Positions 33,919-44,051 of a DNA stretch of 64,000 nt are shown piece by piece. Under the pieces are notes generated by a model, which was not told the origin of the DNA, did not search any database, and saw only the letters and a program-made list of their open reading frames with translations. The translations under genes were made by a program, and so were the position numbers. Source of the DNA: Rebecca billardiae RCC1528 (taxonomy: Eukaryota > Haptophyta). The stretch's first letter is position 1. Each line of letters begins with the position of its first letter. The stretch is taken from contig OZ251225.1 of the NCBI GenBank assembly GCA_965240325.2, positions 930,001-994,000 of the forward strand. Reading direction: 5' to 3'.

Positions 33919-35739
33919 CTAATCAACCGAGCGCAGCCCTCTGAGCGCCTCATCGAGCAGCACCTCGGCGATGCCAGTCGCGCAGTCGTTCACACCGTAC
34001 GAAAAGCGTAGCGCCTCCCTCTTTTCAGAGCTGCTGTAGCTCTTCGAGCGCACATCGCTCCGACCTTGCTTTGCGGCGGTGCGCGGAAGGTGTGCTGGGC
34101 TAATCTGCGTGAGCTCCATGCCGCACACGAACTGGATGCTTTCGCAGTCGTCCGGACGTGACGTCGACGTCTTGAGTGCGGGAAAGCACCACTCGGGACC
34201 AACGCGCCGCACGGCAAAGGGCGGCCGTGCGTCGAGCGTGAGCATCAGCTGCGTGTAGTGGTGGCCCCATAAGGTTGGTTGAGTGCCAGCGAGCTGTGCG
34301 CGAGAGGCAGCGGAGAGATTTGCCACCGAATTGGCCGCTGGCCCCAACGTCATCGTCGACGCGCCAGGTCCGACCTCGTGCCGATGCATCAGCACGAGCA
34401 GCTCGGCGCTGTCTCGCAGAAGGAGCGGCCCGACTGAAAGGTGCAGCCGATGCGAGTACCACTGCTCCAGGTGGGGCGCGCGCGCCGGCACCGCAAAGCG
34501 CCCAACTGCAGTGGCATTGAGGCTGGCAGGAGGCCGCGCAACGCCATCCATGGCGCCGGCAGTCTCGCTCGTTGCACGCGTGGCTGCAGTGGGCATGGCA
34601 AGCTGCTCGGGCCGCACAAGCGGGAGGAGGCGGTGCGGCGGCCCGACATCGGCTGGGCTGAAGCCGAGAAACGCAGGGCCTCCATTGATGGACTGCCCTT
34701 TGACCAGGCTGGCGTTCACGGCGACCATTGCCATCTTGGGGGTCGTCCCTGCGCTCTGACTAAGACCCCACAGCACGTGCATGCGCCCGCGGTACCAGAA
34801 CGGCAGCAGGTTTCGATTCCTTGGGCCTCCTGCCACGCCGAGCGCAGGAGCCAGCTCCTTGGAGACGAACAGGTACCCGCCCAAGCTGTCGGAGAGCAGC
34901 CGCGCGCGCAGGGCACACGTGCCCTCCCGGACGGAAGGTTTTGCGTGGCGCCCGCTGCTCGGTGCGCGCTTTGTGGCGCTCGCGCACTGGAGGTGCAGCG
35001 GCCCGATTGCCATCGTCTCAGCGCCACGCTCGTACCTCTCAAAGGGCTTTCCGCGTTGCTGACACAAGCACGAGGCCCACACCGCACCTGTGCTCGTCCC
35101 CAGGCCGTTGCCGACCTCGCCCCCTGCTGGACCAGGCGGCTCGCGGAGGAGCCGGCAGTCCATGAGAGCGCGGCATCTGTTGATAGACTCCACAGGCCCG
35201 CGCGCCAGCTCACGCATCGACCCGCTGAGCACCGCTACGCCGACCGAAAATCGAGCTCGATGCAGCCCAAAGGGGTCCGCCCAGTCGCTCGAGCCTGCGC
35301 GGCCGGGGTCATTCCTAAGGTCGGCTCGTCTGCACTCGTTGTTGCCCCGTTCGTTGAAGAGCATCACGAAGCGTGCGTCGGGCATACCGAGCTGGAGCCG
35401 CTCCGACGGGAGTAACCGTGCCAGCGGCGAGTTGAACGCGTCGATCAGGTGCTTGCCGCGGGGCGGCTCCGGCTCACGAGCGCCTCGAAGCGTGGGCATC
35501 ACGCGCGGCGCGGTGCAGTCGCTCCCGATGTGCCCGTCCCAAGAGCGATCGCACAGCACAGGCCTGTTCAGCCTCAGCTCGCCAGCGGCAAGCGCTGGAA
35601 CACCAAACATGTACTCGGGCACCCACTCGTGCTGGACTGATGCGCGAGCCGCTGAATTCGCGAGGACGACGAGCTCAAGAGCCATCACCAGAGTCAGCAG
35701 TGGCTGACGACGCAGGCCGTATGTGATGTGAGCGCTCAT
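33919..35739 (-). CDS. Secreted five-bladed propeller protein
   Basis: Single exon, 606 aa. A signal peptide is clear: basic start, then LLTLVMALELVVLANSAARA. The body is Cys-containing with repeated short beta-strand motifs: LPFWYRGRMHVLWGLS, MVAVNASLVKG, GGPAFLGFS, EQWYSHRLHLSVGPLLL, IQFVCGMEL and near the C-terminus LRFSYGVNDCATGIAEV. The last motif resembles the final blade of GH130/GH43-like propellers (S-Y-G-x-N-D-C) found with glycosyltransferases in protists and fungi. There is no sulfotransferase domain, unlike the propeller protein at 26.8-30.2 kb. Likely a lumenal or extracellular glycan-acting or -binding protein; catalysis is not shown. Confidence 0.6.
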   Translation of the reverse strand: MSAHITYGLRRQPLLTLVMALELVVLANSAARASVQHEWVPEYMFGVPALAAGELRLNRPVLCDRSWDGHIGSDCTAPRVMPTLRGAREPEPPRGKHLIDAFNSPLARLLPSERLQLGMPDARFVMLFNERGNNECRRADLRNDPGRAGSSDWADPFGLHRARFSVGVAVLSGSMRELARGPVESINRCRALMDCRLLREPPGPAGGEVGNGLGTSTGAVWASCLCQQRGKPFERYERGAETMAIGPLHLQCASATKRAPSSGRHAKPSVREGTCALRARLLSDSLGGYLFVSKELAPALGVAGGPRNRNLLPFWYRGRMHVLWGLSQSAGTTPKMAMVAVNASLVKGQSINGGPAFLGFSPADVGPPHRLLPLVRPEQLAMPTAATRATSETAGAMDGVARPPASLNATAVGRFAVPARAPHLEQWYSHRLHLSVGPLLLRDSAELLVLMHRHEVGPGASTMTLGPAANSVANLSAASRAQLAGTQPTLWGHHYTQLMLTLDARPPFAVRRVGPEWCFPALKTSTSRPDDCESIQFVCGMELTQISPAHLPRTAAKQGRSDVRSKSYSSSEKREALRFSYGVNDCATGIAEVLLDEALRGLRSVD

Positions 35740-36506
35740 CTCGCTCCTTCGCCTCCACTGGCGAGCCCCACTGGCTCAGGTCGGCTGCAGCCTTATCTAG
35801 GCCGCCTGCAGGCTGCAGCCAAGCATTTTCATCACGCCACCCTTCAAGGCTGTGGAGCCAGGGGCGTTCCCCGCATTGGTCATACGCCAAATTGAACCAC
35901 CTTCCTATTGCAACGAGCTTCCTTCATTTGAAGCGGGTACATTTGAATACGGGAAAAGGCAAAGCCCCCGCAGCGGGGGCTTTGCTTTTCGCGAGCGTGT
36001 GGCAGGATCCCGGGAACCCTTAGGTGGGGGTTTGGTGCGCTGGCTCCGCCGCCATCGAACTTTTTCGAATTTCGAGGCGAGGAGGCTGGTGTGATGAGGA
36101 AAATGATCAGCGATGGCGGCGGCGCGTTGTGCAGCGTTGTCGAGTCTACCAGACAGGCGCCCTCTGAGGGTCGGAGGCGGGGAGGGACGGAGGTTCTGAG
36201 GATGGATGCTCAGCGGCAAGGCGATCGGTCGTAGCCAGTGCGATCTCCGACGACAGCGCACCCGCTACCTCCTGCTGGCGCACGAGCACGTCCTGCATCC
36301 GGCCTTACGCCTTACGGCGTCCGGCCAGCGGTTCATAATAGTGTGCGACACCGCGGTGTAATTTTAAACGCGGAGCGGCGCGACACGCCACGCGCGGCAC
36401 GCGGGCCGGCGACCACTCTCATCATGCCTCAAAGTTATGACTGGCAATCGTCGCACGTCGACCTGTCGCTAGTGTCTGAGACAGAGACTGACGAGTCGGT
36501 CGGTCG
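35740..36506. other. Intergenic region with a strong hairpin
   Basis: Upstream of the propeller gene and downstream of EML. It contains a near-perfect palindrome at 35959-35985 (listed separately). No gene seen. Confidence 0.5.
35959..35985. repeat. Near-perfect 27-bp palindrome
   Basis: Arms gcaaagcccccgc and gcgggggctttgc, 13 bp each, flank a single central base. An A-run (35954-35957) and a T-run (35986-35989) border it. It resembles a bacterial intrinsic terminator in shape, but this is nuclear DNA. Possible roles are an RNA 3'-end hairpin or a cruciform site. Confidence 0.7.
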
Positions 36507-39500
36507 TCAACTCGCGGGTTTTAAGCTCTGCAGCTCATTGCTCAGCGCGCGCTGCTGCTCCTGCATCGCCTTCTGTTGCTCCTCCATTGCGCGGATCTGC
36601 GCCTCCAGCCGCGCCACTTTGGCCTCCTGCTGCTGCTTCTGCAGCTGCTCATCGCTCTCGCTCTGCGCTGCCCTGGTGGCTGGAGCGGTGTTGCCGGCGG
36701 CAGGCGGCCGAGCGGAAGGCGGCGGCGCGAGCTGCGCCGGGGCAGCGGGGGCTGCGTCCCTGCCCTTCGCGTGGGCGGCGGCGTGTTGCGCGCCTACCGT
36801 CGTCACCTGTGCCGCTGCATCTGGCGGCTGGTAGCCGAAGCCTGCGACACGCGCGCAGCAAGGGTCGCCCAGGCAGTAGGGGACGGGGCAGCCGCGAGGC
36901 ATGAGTGAGTCAGCGGCTGCCGTCGCGTGGTGGCGGCGGCGGGAGCGAGGGGCTTTGCACGCGGCGCGGCCCATCGGCACGAGTACACGACGCGTGGGCG
37001 CACGGGCGCCTGCCACGCGCGCACCGTCGCCAGCCGCCTCCCACTTCACCGCCCACTGCAGCATGGCGCGGTCGCCGCCGCCGACCGACACAACCCTCGC
37101 GTCATCGCCAAGCCAGCACACGTTCTTGACAAACGACGAGTGCCCGTCGTATCGGTGGTACGGCGCGCGGTTGATCACCGCGGGGAAGTTGAACGCGAGC
37201 ACATCGCCGTGGTCGGTCGAGCCCAGGACCACCTGGCCCCTCCGCGCCGGCTTGTCCGGGTCGCGCGGGCCGCCCGTGCCGCGCGAGACGGCGACCACGT
37301 TCATCTTCTCGAGCGCCATGCCCTGCGGGAAGATGCCCATCACCGGGAAGCCGAGGATCGAGCTCCACGTGTCCCACTGCGTGTACTCGCGCTGCGCCTC
37401 GGTGAGCTGCTCGCCCGGCTTGGGCGGCGTCTCGCGCCCCTCCGCCCACAGGTGGAGGTCCCTGAGCTCCTGCTCCGTGCCCGAGCGGCCCCACCAGTAC
37501 AGGTGCTCGTTCGCGGTCGAGTTGGACTGCAGCAGCTTGCCCGTGCGGTCCCAGTCGAGCCGCGTGACCGAGGAGCTGTGCCCGACGCACTTGCCGATGC
37601 GGCGGTACCGCTCGCGCGAGGCGACCGTCGCCTCCGTCCGCGCCAGCTCGGGCGCCACGTCGTACAGGTAGATGAGCTGGTCGTACGAGCCGAGGGCGAG
37701 CGTGCGGCCGGTCGGGCAGTACTTGACGCACGCGATGCCCTGCGATGCGCGGCGCGAGCACGGCGCGGGGCGGGTGGCGCTGGGCTCAGCGCGGCGCGTC
37801 GAACGCGTGACGCGAGCGTGACGCGAGGCGCGCGCGCGCACCTGCTCCTCGAGGATGGGCAGCCCGGTCGCCGAGTTCTTGTTGGACGGCCGACCCGGCG
37901 TGTACTCCTTGGCGTACGCGAGGTGCTGCGTGTTGTACACCTTCCAGCTGCCGGAGGCGAGGCCGATGGCGATCTCGTCGCCCGAGGGCGAGTACGCGAT
38001 GCACGTGGCCTGCTCGTTCTCGATCGAGCGCGTGAGCGTCGGCCTGCGCTGCCGCGCGTCCCACACGAACCACCGCCCCGAGTAGCACGCGGTCGCGTAC
38101 TCGTCCGGCCGCACCGGGTTGGGCGCGACCGCGTCCAGCCGGTCCGAGTGGCCGACCACGACCGGCTCGGGGTCGTTGTCGACCTCGTAGATGTCTGACT
38201 GCGTGGTGCCGACCACGTAAATGTCCGAGCCTGGGTAGCAGTCGAGCGCCTTGATGCCGGGGAGCCGCGGGTCCGGGTCCGCGTGCGGCGGCGCAATCGT
38301 GCGCCGCGAGATGGGCTGGGGCGTGGCGCCCTGCACGTTCCACTCGATGATGGTGCCGTTGAGCGAGCCGCTCAGCAGGCGCGTGCCGTCGGCGCGCAGC
38401 GTGAGCACCGAGAGCGCCGTCTTGTGCGCCTGGCTGTGCCACACGTACTGGGTGTCGCGCCACAGCCAGATCTCGCCCTCCTTCGTGCCGCTCACGCAGT
38501 CGCCATTTGGCAGCCACACGGCGCACTTGTGATGCGAGAGCGAGGGCAGGTCGCCCGTGCCCGTCCTCACCTTGTAGTCGGGCTGGTTGGCGCCCAGGTC
38601 TGTGAAGGTGCCGATCTTCTGCATCTTTGCGCGGTTGTACCGCGCGCTGCCGTCCTTCACCACCTTGGGCAGCTTCCAGAACGAGAGCCACTTCACGCCG
38701 TACGTGCAGAAGTCGTACTTCTGCACCTCCTTGTTCGGGTCGGCGCGCACGTGGTTGTTCCACGAGATGCCAAAGATCATCGGGATGCCGCCGGGCGCGG
38801 GGCCCTTGAGCGACTTGTCCTCCATCAGCTTGGTGGCTGTCGACCAGTGCCACACCGAGATGTGGTGGTCGATGTCGCGCTGGATGCACACGAGCAGCGA
38901 GCCGTCGTGCGAGAACGAGAGCGCCGTCACCGCCGGGTCGCCCTCGTGCTTCTTCAGGTTGAGCCGCTGCAGCTGCTGCATCGAGTTGGCGTCCCAGACG
39001 CACACGAACGGCGGCGCCGCGCCCTTGGACTTCACCTGGCCGGTCGCGACGATCGTCCTGGTCGGGTCGATCGCGAGCGAGACGATGTCGTCGGTGTGCC
39101 CGACGAAGAAGCGCTGCGCCTTCGCCTCCTTGTTGAACACCACACCCACGCCCGCCGTGAAGTACACGATCTCCTTGCTCGCCGTGTAGAAGAGGTTGGG
39201 CGAGGTGACCGCGTCGTCCGCGCGGTACCCGTACGCGTACTCGAGCTCGAGCTTGGCGTCAGGCGGCAGCTTGGACCGCTCGGCGGTCTGCGGGCAGGGC
39301 AGGGGTGCGCGGGGCGCGGCGCGTGGTCAGAGGCTCGCGCGCGGGCACCGATGCCAGCCTCGCCACGGGCGCCCGCGGCGGGCTGCGCGGCCGAACGCGC
39401 GCGCGCCCGGGCAGGACGGGCGCGCGCTGCGTGTGGCGCGCCGCGCCGCGCCGCGCCGCGCCGCGCCGCGCCGCGCACCTCGGCGTCCCAGTCCAGCGGC

Positions 39501-40234
39501 GTGTAGATGGAGGCGAAGGGCGTCTTGTCCACCTTGAACTTGCCGTTGAAAGCGAGCGCGTCGCGACCGCCGTGCCCGCTGAACGCGCCCTTGTGCTGCT
39601 CCGTCCACGCGAGCAGCCGGTTCTGCGAGGTGAAGAGCCGGTTGGTGAACACGTCGTACGGCATCAGCCGGCGCATGTCCTGCCCGTACTTGTCAAACAT
39701 GTACACGACCTCGAGCTCGTCGACGTGCACGCCGAGCGTCTTGAGCGCCTTGCGGAAGCCGTCGCGCGAGATCTTGCCCGTGCCCTCGTAGTCGAAGCAC
39801 TCGAACGTGCGCACCAGGATCGACTTCTCCGTCTCGTGCAAGCCCTCGCGCCGCGCCAGCTCGCGCAGGTTCTTCCGCAGGTCGATCTCGACGCGCTGGA
39901 TCTTGTCGTTGAGCAGCGGCGTCGAGGGGACCAGCGCGCCACCAGTCGACCGGTTCCGATCGGTCAGCGCGCCGCTGCGCCGCCCGGCGAGCGCGCCGCC
40001 ACCGCCGCCGCCACCGCCGCCGGTGGCCACCACATCCTTGCGCGCGAGCACCAGCTTGGTCTGCGCCGGCTCGTCGAGCCGCATGCCCGGGATGTACTTG
40101 TTGGGCACGCCGTGCACCTTGGAGGACCAGAGCGGCGGCCGGCTCGTCTTCAGCTTGGCAGGCACCGTGCGCTCGGCCATCTTCAACGGCCTCTCACGTG
40201 CGGGGCGGCCGCCGCCGCCAGCGTTGTCCACCAT
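36507..40234 (-). CDS. EMAP-like microtubule protein with EF-hand N-terminus
   Basis: Echinoderm microtubule-associated-protein-like (EML) WD-repeat protein. Model complement(join(36507..36841,37025..37739,37842..39287,39479..40234)), 1083 aa. Exon 1 encodes a basic leader, poly-Gly and a calmodulin-like EF-hand region (TFECFDYEGTGKISRDGFRK, the loop's position 12 not acidic; then VYMFDKYGQDM). Exon 2 opens with the HELP motif (PNLFYTASKEIVYFTAGVGV) and the tandem WD repeats of the TAPE-type double propeller (e.g. GHTDDIVSLAIDP, GHSDRLDAVAPN). Exon 4 encodes a Gln/Glu coiled coil (QIRAMEEQQKAMQEQQ). Introns of 191, 102 and 183 bp; the last two are multiples of three without stops and would be read through if retained. 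EF-hand/EML fusions are known from ciliates and algae as axoneme-associated proteins. Confidence 0.88.
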
Positions 40235-40978
40235 GCTGTCGCGTTCAAGCAGCCGTTAAAACCCGCCTGGCCTGATGCCGCTGCGAGAATAAAATATGCG
40301 CGCCACCCAATAAATACAAATTGCTGCTCCGCCCTTTATTCCTTTGCTCCGGGGAGGCAAGACCAAGACCGCGCACACTCGGCGCTCGGCGCACAGTCCG
40401 CACACCGACCGGCCAGGGCGACCACATCCACTATATTTGCACTACGGCATCAACTTGAACAGCCTCGGACCGACGCGGGCAACTACATGATGACCAAGGC
40501 CTGCGACGATTGCAAATACAGCGGCATCCCTGGGCACCCACCTAACCCACTACCTCCGTGTGATCAGCATTGGCGACAGACTCTGACTCTCTCAGTCTCA
40601 CCCACGGGCACGGCCAACGCGCTCCGCGGACATCCTCCGTCTCCTGATCAGTACTTCGACACGACGAATCACGAATCACTAATCAGGAGAGCTGCGCCCT
40701 CGTGCCTAAGTAGTCTTTAAATCATAGAATTAGTCAAGCGCCGCGCGGCATGATACGTCGTTGGCCGAGTGGGTCGTGCCACTCGTGGCCCCGTGTCAGG
40801 ACGTGACTCACAGTCACTACACTCAGTCTCAGGAGTCAGGTGTCTGGTAACTAGTTAAGTGGCGGTAGTAGTAGTAATAATAATTAAAGCCCGCGTATAG
40901 TAATGATCGGCTACGCCGATCTTCGGGTAGTGAACAACGAAGTTGGGGGCGCACGGCCCTAGTGGCTAGTGCTCAGAG
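40235..40978. other. Intergenic region
   Basis: Upstream of EML. Mixed composition with lower-GC DNA at 40700-40920. No gene or repeat recognised. EML's promoter is expected in the first few hundred bases. Confidence 0.4.
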
Positions 40979-42156
40979 TCACCGATCACGCAGCTTGTGA
41001 ATGTGAGCAGCAGCCGCGGCTTGTGACGACACGGTCGGACGGTCGGACGGTGCCGGTGCGGCGGGGGCAGCGGCGGCGCGACGGCGTCGGCGGTGGCGCG
41101 CTCGCACAGCGTCCTGCAGCACGTAAGCGCAGCGTGACTGCGTGTGCAGCAGCGCGCCGCTCAGCTCCCGCCGCTCCACGCCGCCGCAGCGGCGCGCGCG
41201 GCGCGCGCCCGCTTCGGCCGCGGCCGCGCCCGCCACCGTCCGTCGCGCCGCCGCCAGCTGCTGCGCCGTCGGTGACGGCGGCGGGTCGAGTGCGGAGAGG
41301 AGGTGGATGAGCCAGTGCAGCCCGGACTGCGTGACGTCCACGTCCACCACCGCGTCCTCCTTCGCCACCGCCATCTCCTCCGCCCGCCCCGCCCCCCAGC
41401 GGCGGTCCCACCACCCAGGCGGCGACCGGCCCGGCGCGCGCTGCGGGCGCCCGCGCGCCGCCGCTGCCGTCGGCGGCGGCGATCGCGGCGGCGAGCGGCG
41501 ATCGCGGCAGCCCGTCGGGCGGCGGCGGCGGCGCGCCGCCGCCCTCCGCTCCGCCCTCCGACGCCGCCCTCCGACGCCGCCCTCCGACGCCGCCCTCCGA
41601 CGCCGCCCTCCGACGCCGCCCTCCGACGCCGCCGCCTCCGATCCGCCCCGCCGCCGCCGGGCGACTGCGCTCGGATGACGAACCGGCTGGGCGGCAGCGA
41701 CCAGCCGCGTGGGCGGCGTGACGCGACGCGCTCTCCGCCGCTGACGGAGGAGTTGACGGAGGTCGTGCGCGCGAGGTCGGCGGCGGTGTGCGCGGCGGCG
41801 CTGGGCGAGTGCGCCAGCCTCTCGGGCAGCACATGCCCCGCCGCGCGCCCGCCGCCGCCCAGGCTCCCGCGCTCGGCCTCGCGCCGCACCGCCGCGCGGT
41901 CCGAGTGCAGACGCCTGTCGACCGGATAGGTCAGATTTGCGACGCAGCCTGCGGAGAGGGTGGCGCATGCGGCGGGCTCGGCGGGGTCGAGCGCGCAGTG
42001 CGCGATCACCTCGAGCAGCAGCTGCGCCACCCCGTACGCGCGCAGCATCGGCGCGTCCGGTCGCATCACCCGTGCAGTCCGGTCGCCAGCAAGCCGCGGA
42101 GCCGCGGCGGCGGCGGCACGCGGGCGGCCGCCGCCGGCGAGGGTGAGGACGGACAT
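40979..42156 (-). CDS. Uncertain protein with ARM-like segments; structure unresolved
   Basis: Two coding-like blocks on the minus strand. Upstream (from ATG 42156) encodes MSVLTLAGGGRPR, then LRAYGVAQLLLEVIAHCALD and ATLSAGCVANLTYPVD, which look like alpha-helical ARM/HEAT-type repeats. Downstream (about 41400-40979) encodes MAVAKEDAVVDVDV, GLHWLIHLLSALDPP and an Ala/Arg-rich end. They are in different frames and separated by low-complexity DNA with a 13-bp tandem repeat at 41554-41631, which I take as intronic or degenerate. I could not fix the splice sites. It may be a spliced gene or a broken one. No family is named. Confidence 0.3.
41554..41631. repeat. 13-bp tandem repeat, six units
   Basis: Six perfect head-to-tail copies of ccctccgacgccg. 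The unit is not a multiple of three, so all three frames cycle; on the minus strand three units give a 13-residue Gly/Arg repeat. It sits between the two coding-like blocks of the uncertain gene. Confidence 0.85.
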
Positions 42157-42352
42157 GCCATTCGGCGCACCTCCCTCGACTGCGCCGCCACCATCGCCCT
42201 CGCTCCCTTCAGCCGCCTCCCCCGACGCCTCCGCCTCCGCCTCCGCCGCACCGACGCCGCCGCACCCGTGCCGTTGGATCGTCGTCACCGAGCCGTCACG
42301 CGCAACTTTCCGTGCCGATCATCATTATTGATCAGAGTCTGTCCAGGACAGC

Positions 42353-42978
42353 GTATTGATGGTGCAAGAAAACCTAGAGCCCCGACCGTTACACGGGTAT
42401 ATTAGGTCTCAGCGGCATGATGGGCATCCGGCGAATAAGTCATTCTGGGTCTCCCTGACACCATGATACAGGCCCAACACCTTCAGGGACCTGAGCATCA
42501 CCCTGGGACCTAATATTGCAGTCTGAAGTTGGGTGGGTCACTCTCGACGACGGCACGGCGGACGGTCGTGATGCACGCGGGACAGCACATCAGGGGCATT
42601 CGGTGCACTAGCGAGGGTGGCATACGATGTCATCCCAACGTATGCATCCGTAGTATACTTGCCCGGCCCCAGGCGCCCTGTCATCCGGCACAATGTCACG
42701 TGCGCGGGCTTCACGCGGTCGTGATCGCGGGGTTCAACATGCTGTTCCGAACGAGCGCACGCACGCGCGCCGGCGCGAGGCTAGCGAGAGGAATGCACCC
42801 CTCGCGTGCTCGCGCGGGCAAACGCACTTCGAGAGCATCCCACAGGCGCCAAGAACTTCCTCCGATGGCGATGCGCAAGCCGCTAGCCCCCACAAGCGCG
42901 GGGCGAACCACGCCGCAGGGCGGTGTCGCCGCTTCCCGCGCTGGGCCGGGGCTCTAGGTTTTCTTGCAACGTCAATAC
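42353..42978. mobile_element. MITE-like element with 31-bp terminal inverted repeats
   Basis: The ends 42353-42383 (gtattgatggtgcaagaaaa...) and 42948-42978 (...ttttcttgcaacgtcaatac) are inverted repeats matching at 28 of 31 positions by eye. The 626-bp body encodes no transposase. No convincing target-site duplication was seen. The motif ctgtccaggaca occurs just left of the left end (42340-42351) and again near 43119. Confidence 0.5.
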
Positions 42979-43650
42979 ACCCATTTGAATCAGAGAGCTC
43001 TTATTGATCGCAGATAGAGCACAAACGCGTCGATTCATACCCGCATTGGCTTTGAATCAGTTGGCAATACGGGGTGAGGAATCTTGAATCCCGTGATTAT
43101 TGACCTTTCCGCTCAGGCTGTCCAGGACACACTCACCACACTATTCTAGCGCAGTTCTCTTAAGAGAAGAGGGATGCGTCTAATCTAAAACGCTGTTTTT
43201 CAGAAGCGCGTGAATCAAAGCTGACGACCCAACCTATCGTTTCTATGCGGTTGGCGAGCTGTTTCAGGCTCTTACAATTCAGGCATCTTACTATGACGGA
43301 ATGTTCTAACACACGGCTGGTGTTATGTGCTATTCCACCCTGCATTCCCCTAAGTGTTACTATCGTTAAAATTAGCATCTACTACAAACGCAATCATTGC
43401 GGCAGCGATATCCACTCATACGCGGTGGCCACCTACCGAAAAATCCCCAAAATCCTGCGCGCATCCTCTTTTTGATTTTGCGGAGCACGTGCGCCGCCCC
43501 CCCCCGGCTTTCGCTCACGCTCAGACCTTTCGGGGGGGGGCCGTGCGCCATAACTAACGTCTTCAATGGTGACGAAGACTTCCGGACGGTCTCGCCTCTA
43601 GGATGACGAGCATGGCTCGGAAGTGTCACTCGCAACGACATCACATGCGC

Positions 43651-43674
43651 ATATATATATATATATATATATAT
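43651..43674. repeat. (AT)12 microsatellite
   Basis: Uninterrupted alternating AT run in an intergenic region, sharply different from the GC-rich flanks. Confidence 0.9.
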
Positions 43675-43787
43675 CGTCAGTATTCGCGCGCAGACCGAGT
43701 CACGTATTCAACGGCGTGCGCGGCCCGCGATGTGCCGCAACTGACGACGTCGCTGGCGGGGCCATAAGCTCGGCGTGAGCTGCGTAC

Positions 43788-43871
43788 AGTTTACTAAGAA
43801 TAAGAGACGCACACAGCTCAGGCAGGCGAGATTGACGCCCGCCAACTGTCACCGCCCATGAAGCCGTCGCC
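43788..43871 (-). repeat. 84-bp dispersed repeat, copy B
   Basis: Exact reverse complement of 6321-6404 by eye. It lies 180 bp downstream of the stop codon of the GT14-VHL gene, which is on the minus strand. Perfect identity over 37 kb suggests recent movement or copying. Confidence 0.85.
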
Positions 43872-44051
43872 GCCGTCGCAGTAGCCTGCAGTGACTGTAG
43901 CCGGCGGTCCGCGCGCGGCCGGCGGCGGCCGGCCCGCGGCGATGAGGGAGCAGCGCAGAGCTCTGCCAGTGACTCGAGCGCGCGCGCGCATCCGCCCCGA
44001 GCGTGTTCGGGCACCGTGCTCAATTCCCAGCGAGAGCCGAGAGCCTCCCCC

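Larger units (their letters stand above)
42157..44051. other. Gene-poor region with two repeat features
   Basis: Contains the inverted-repeat element 42353-42978, a lower-GC stretch at 43000-43480 unlike the surrounding DNA, an AT microsatellite at 43651-43674, and copy B of the 84-bp repeat. No gene recognised. Confidence 0.5.

Noticed and set aside
37740-37841. Reading the EML gene as unspliced through this segment
   Set aside because: The 34 added residues are Arg/Ser-rich and break a WD blade; the segment has gtgcgc...tcgcag ends.
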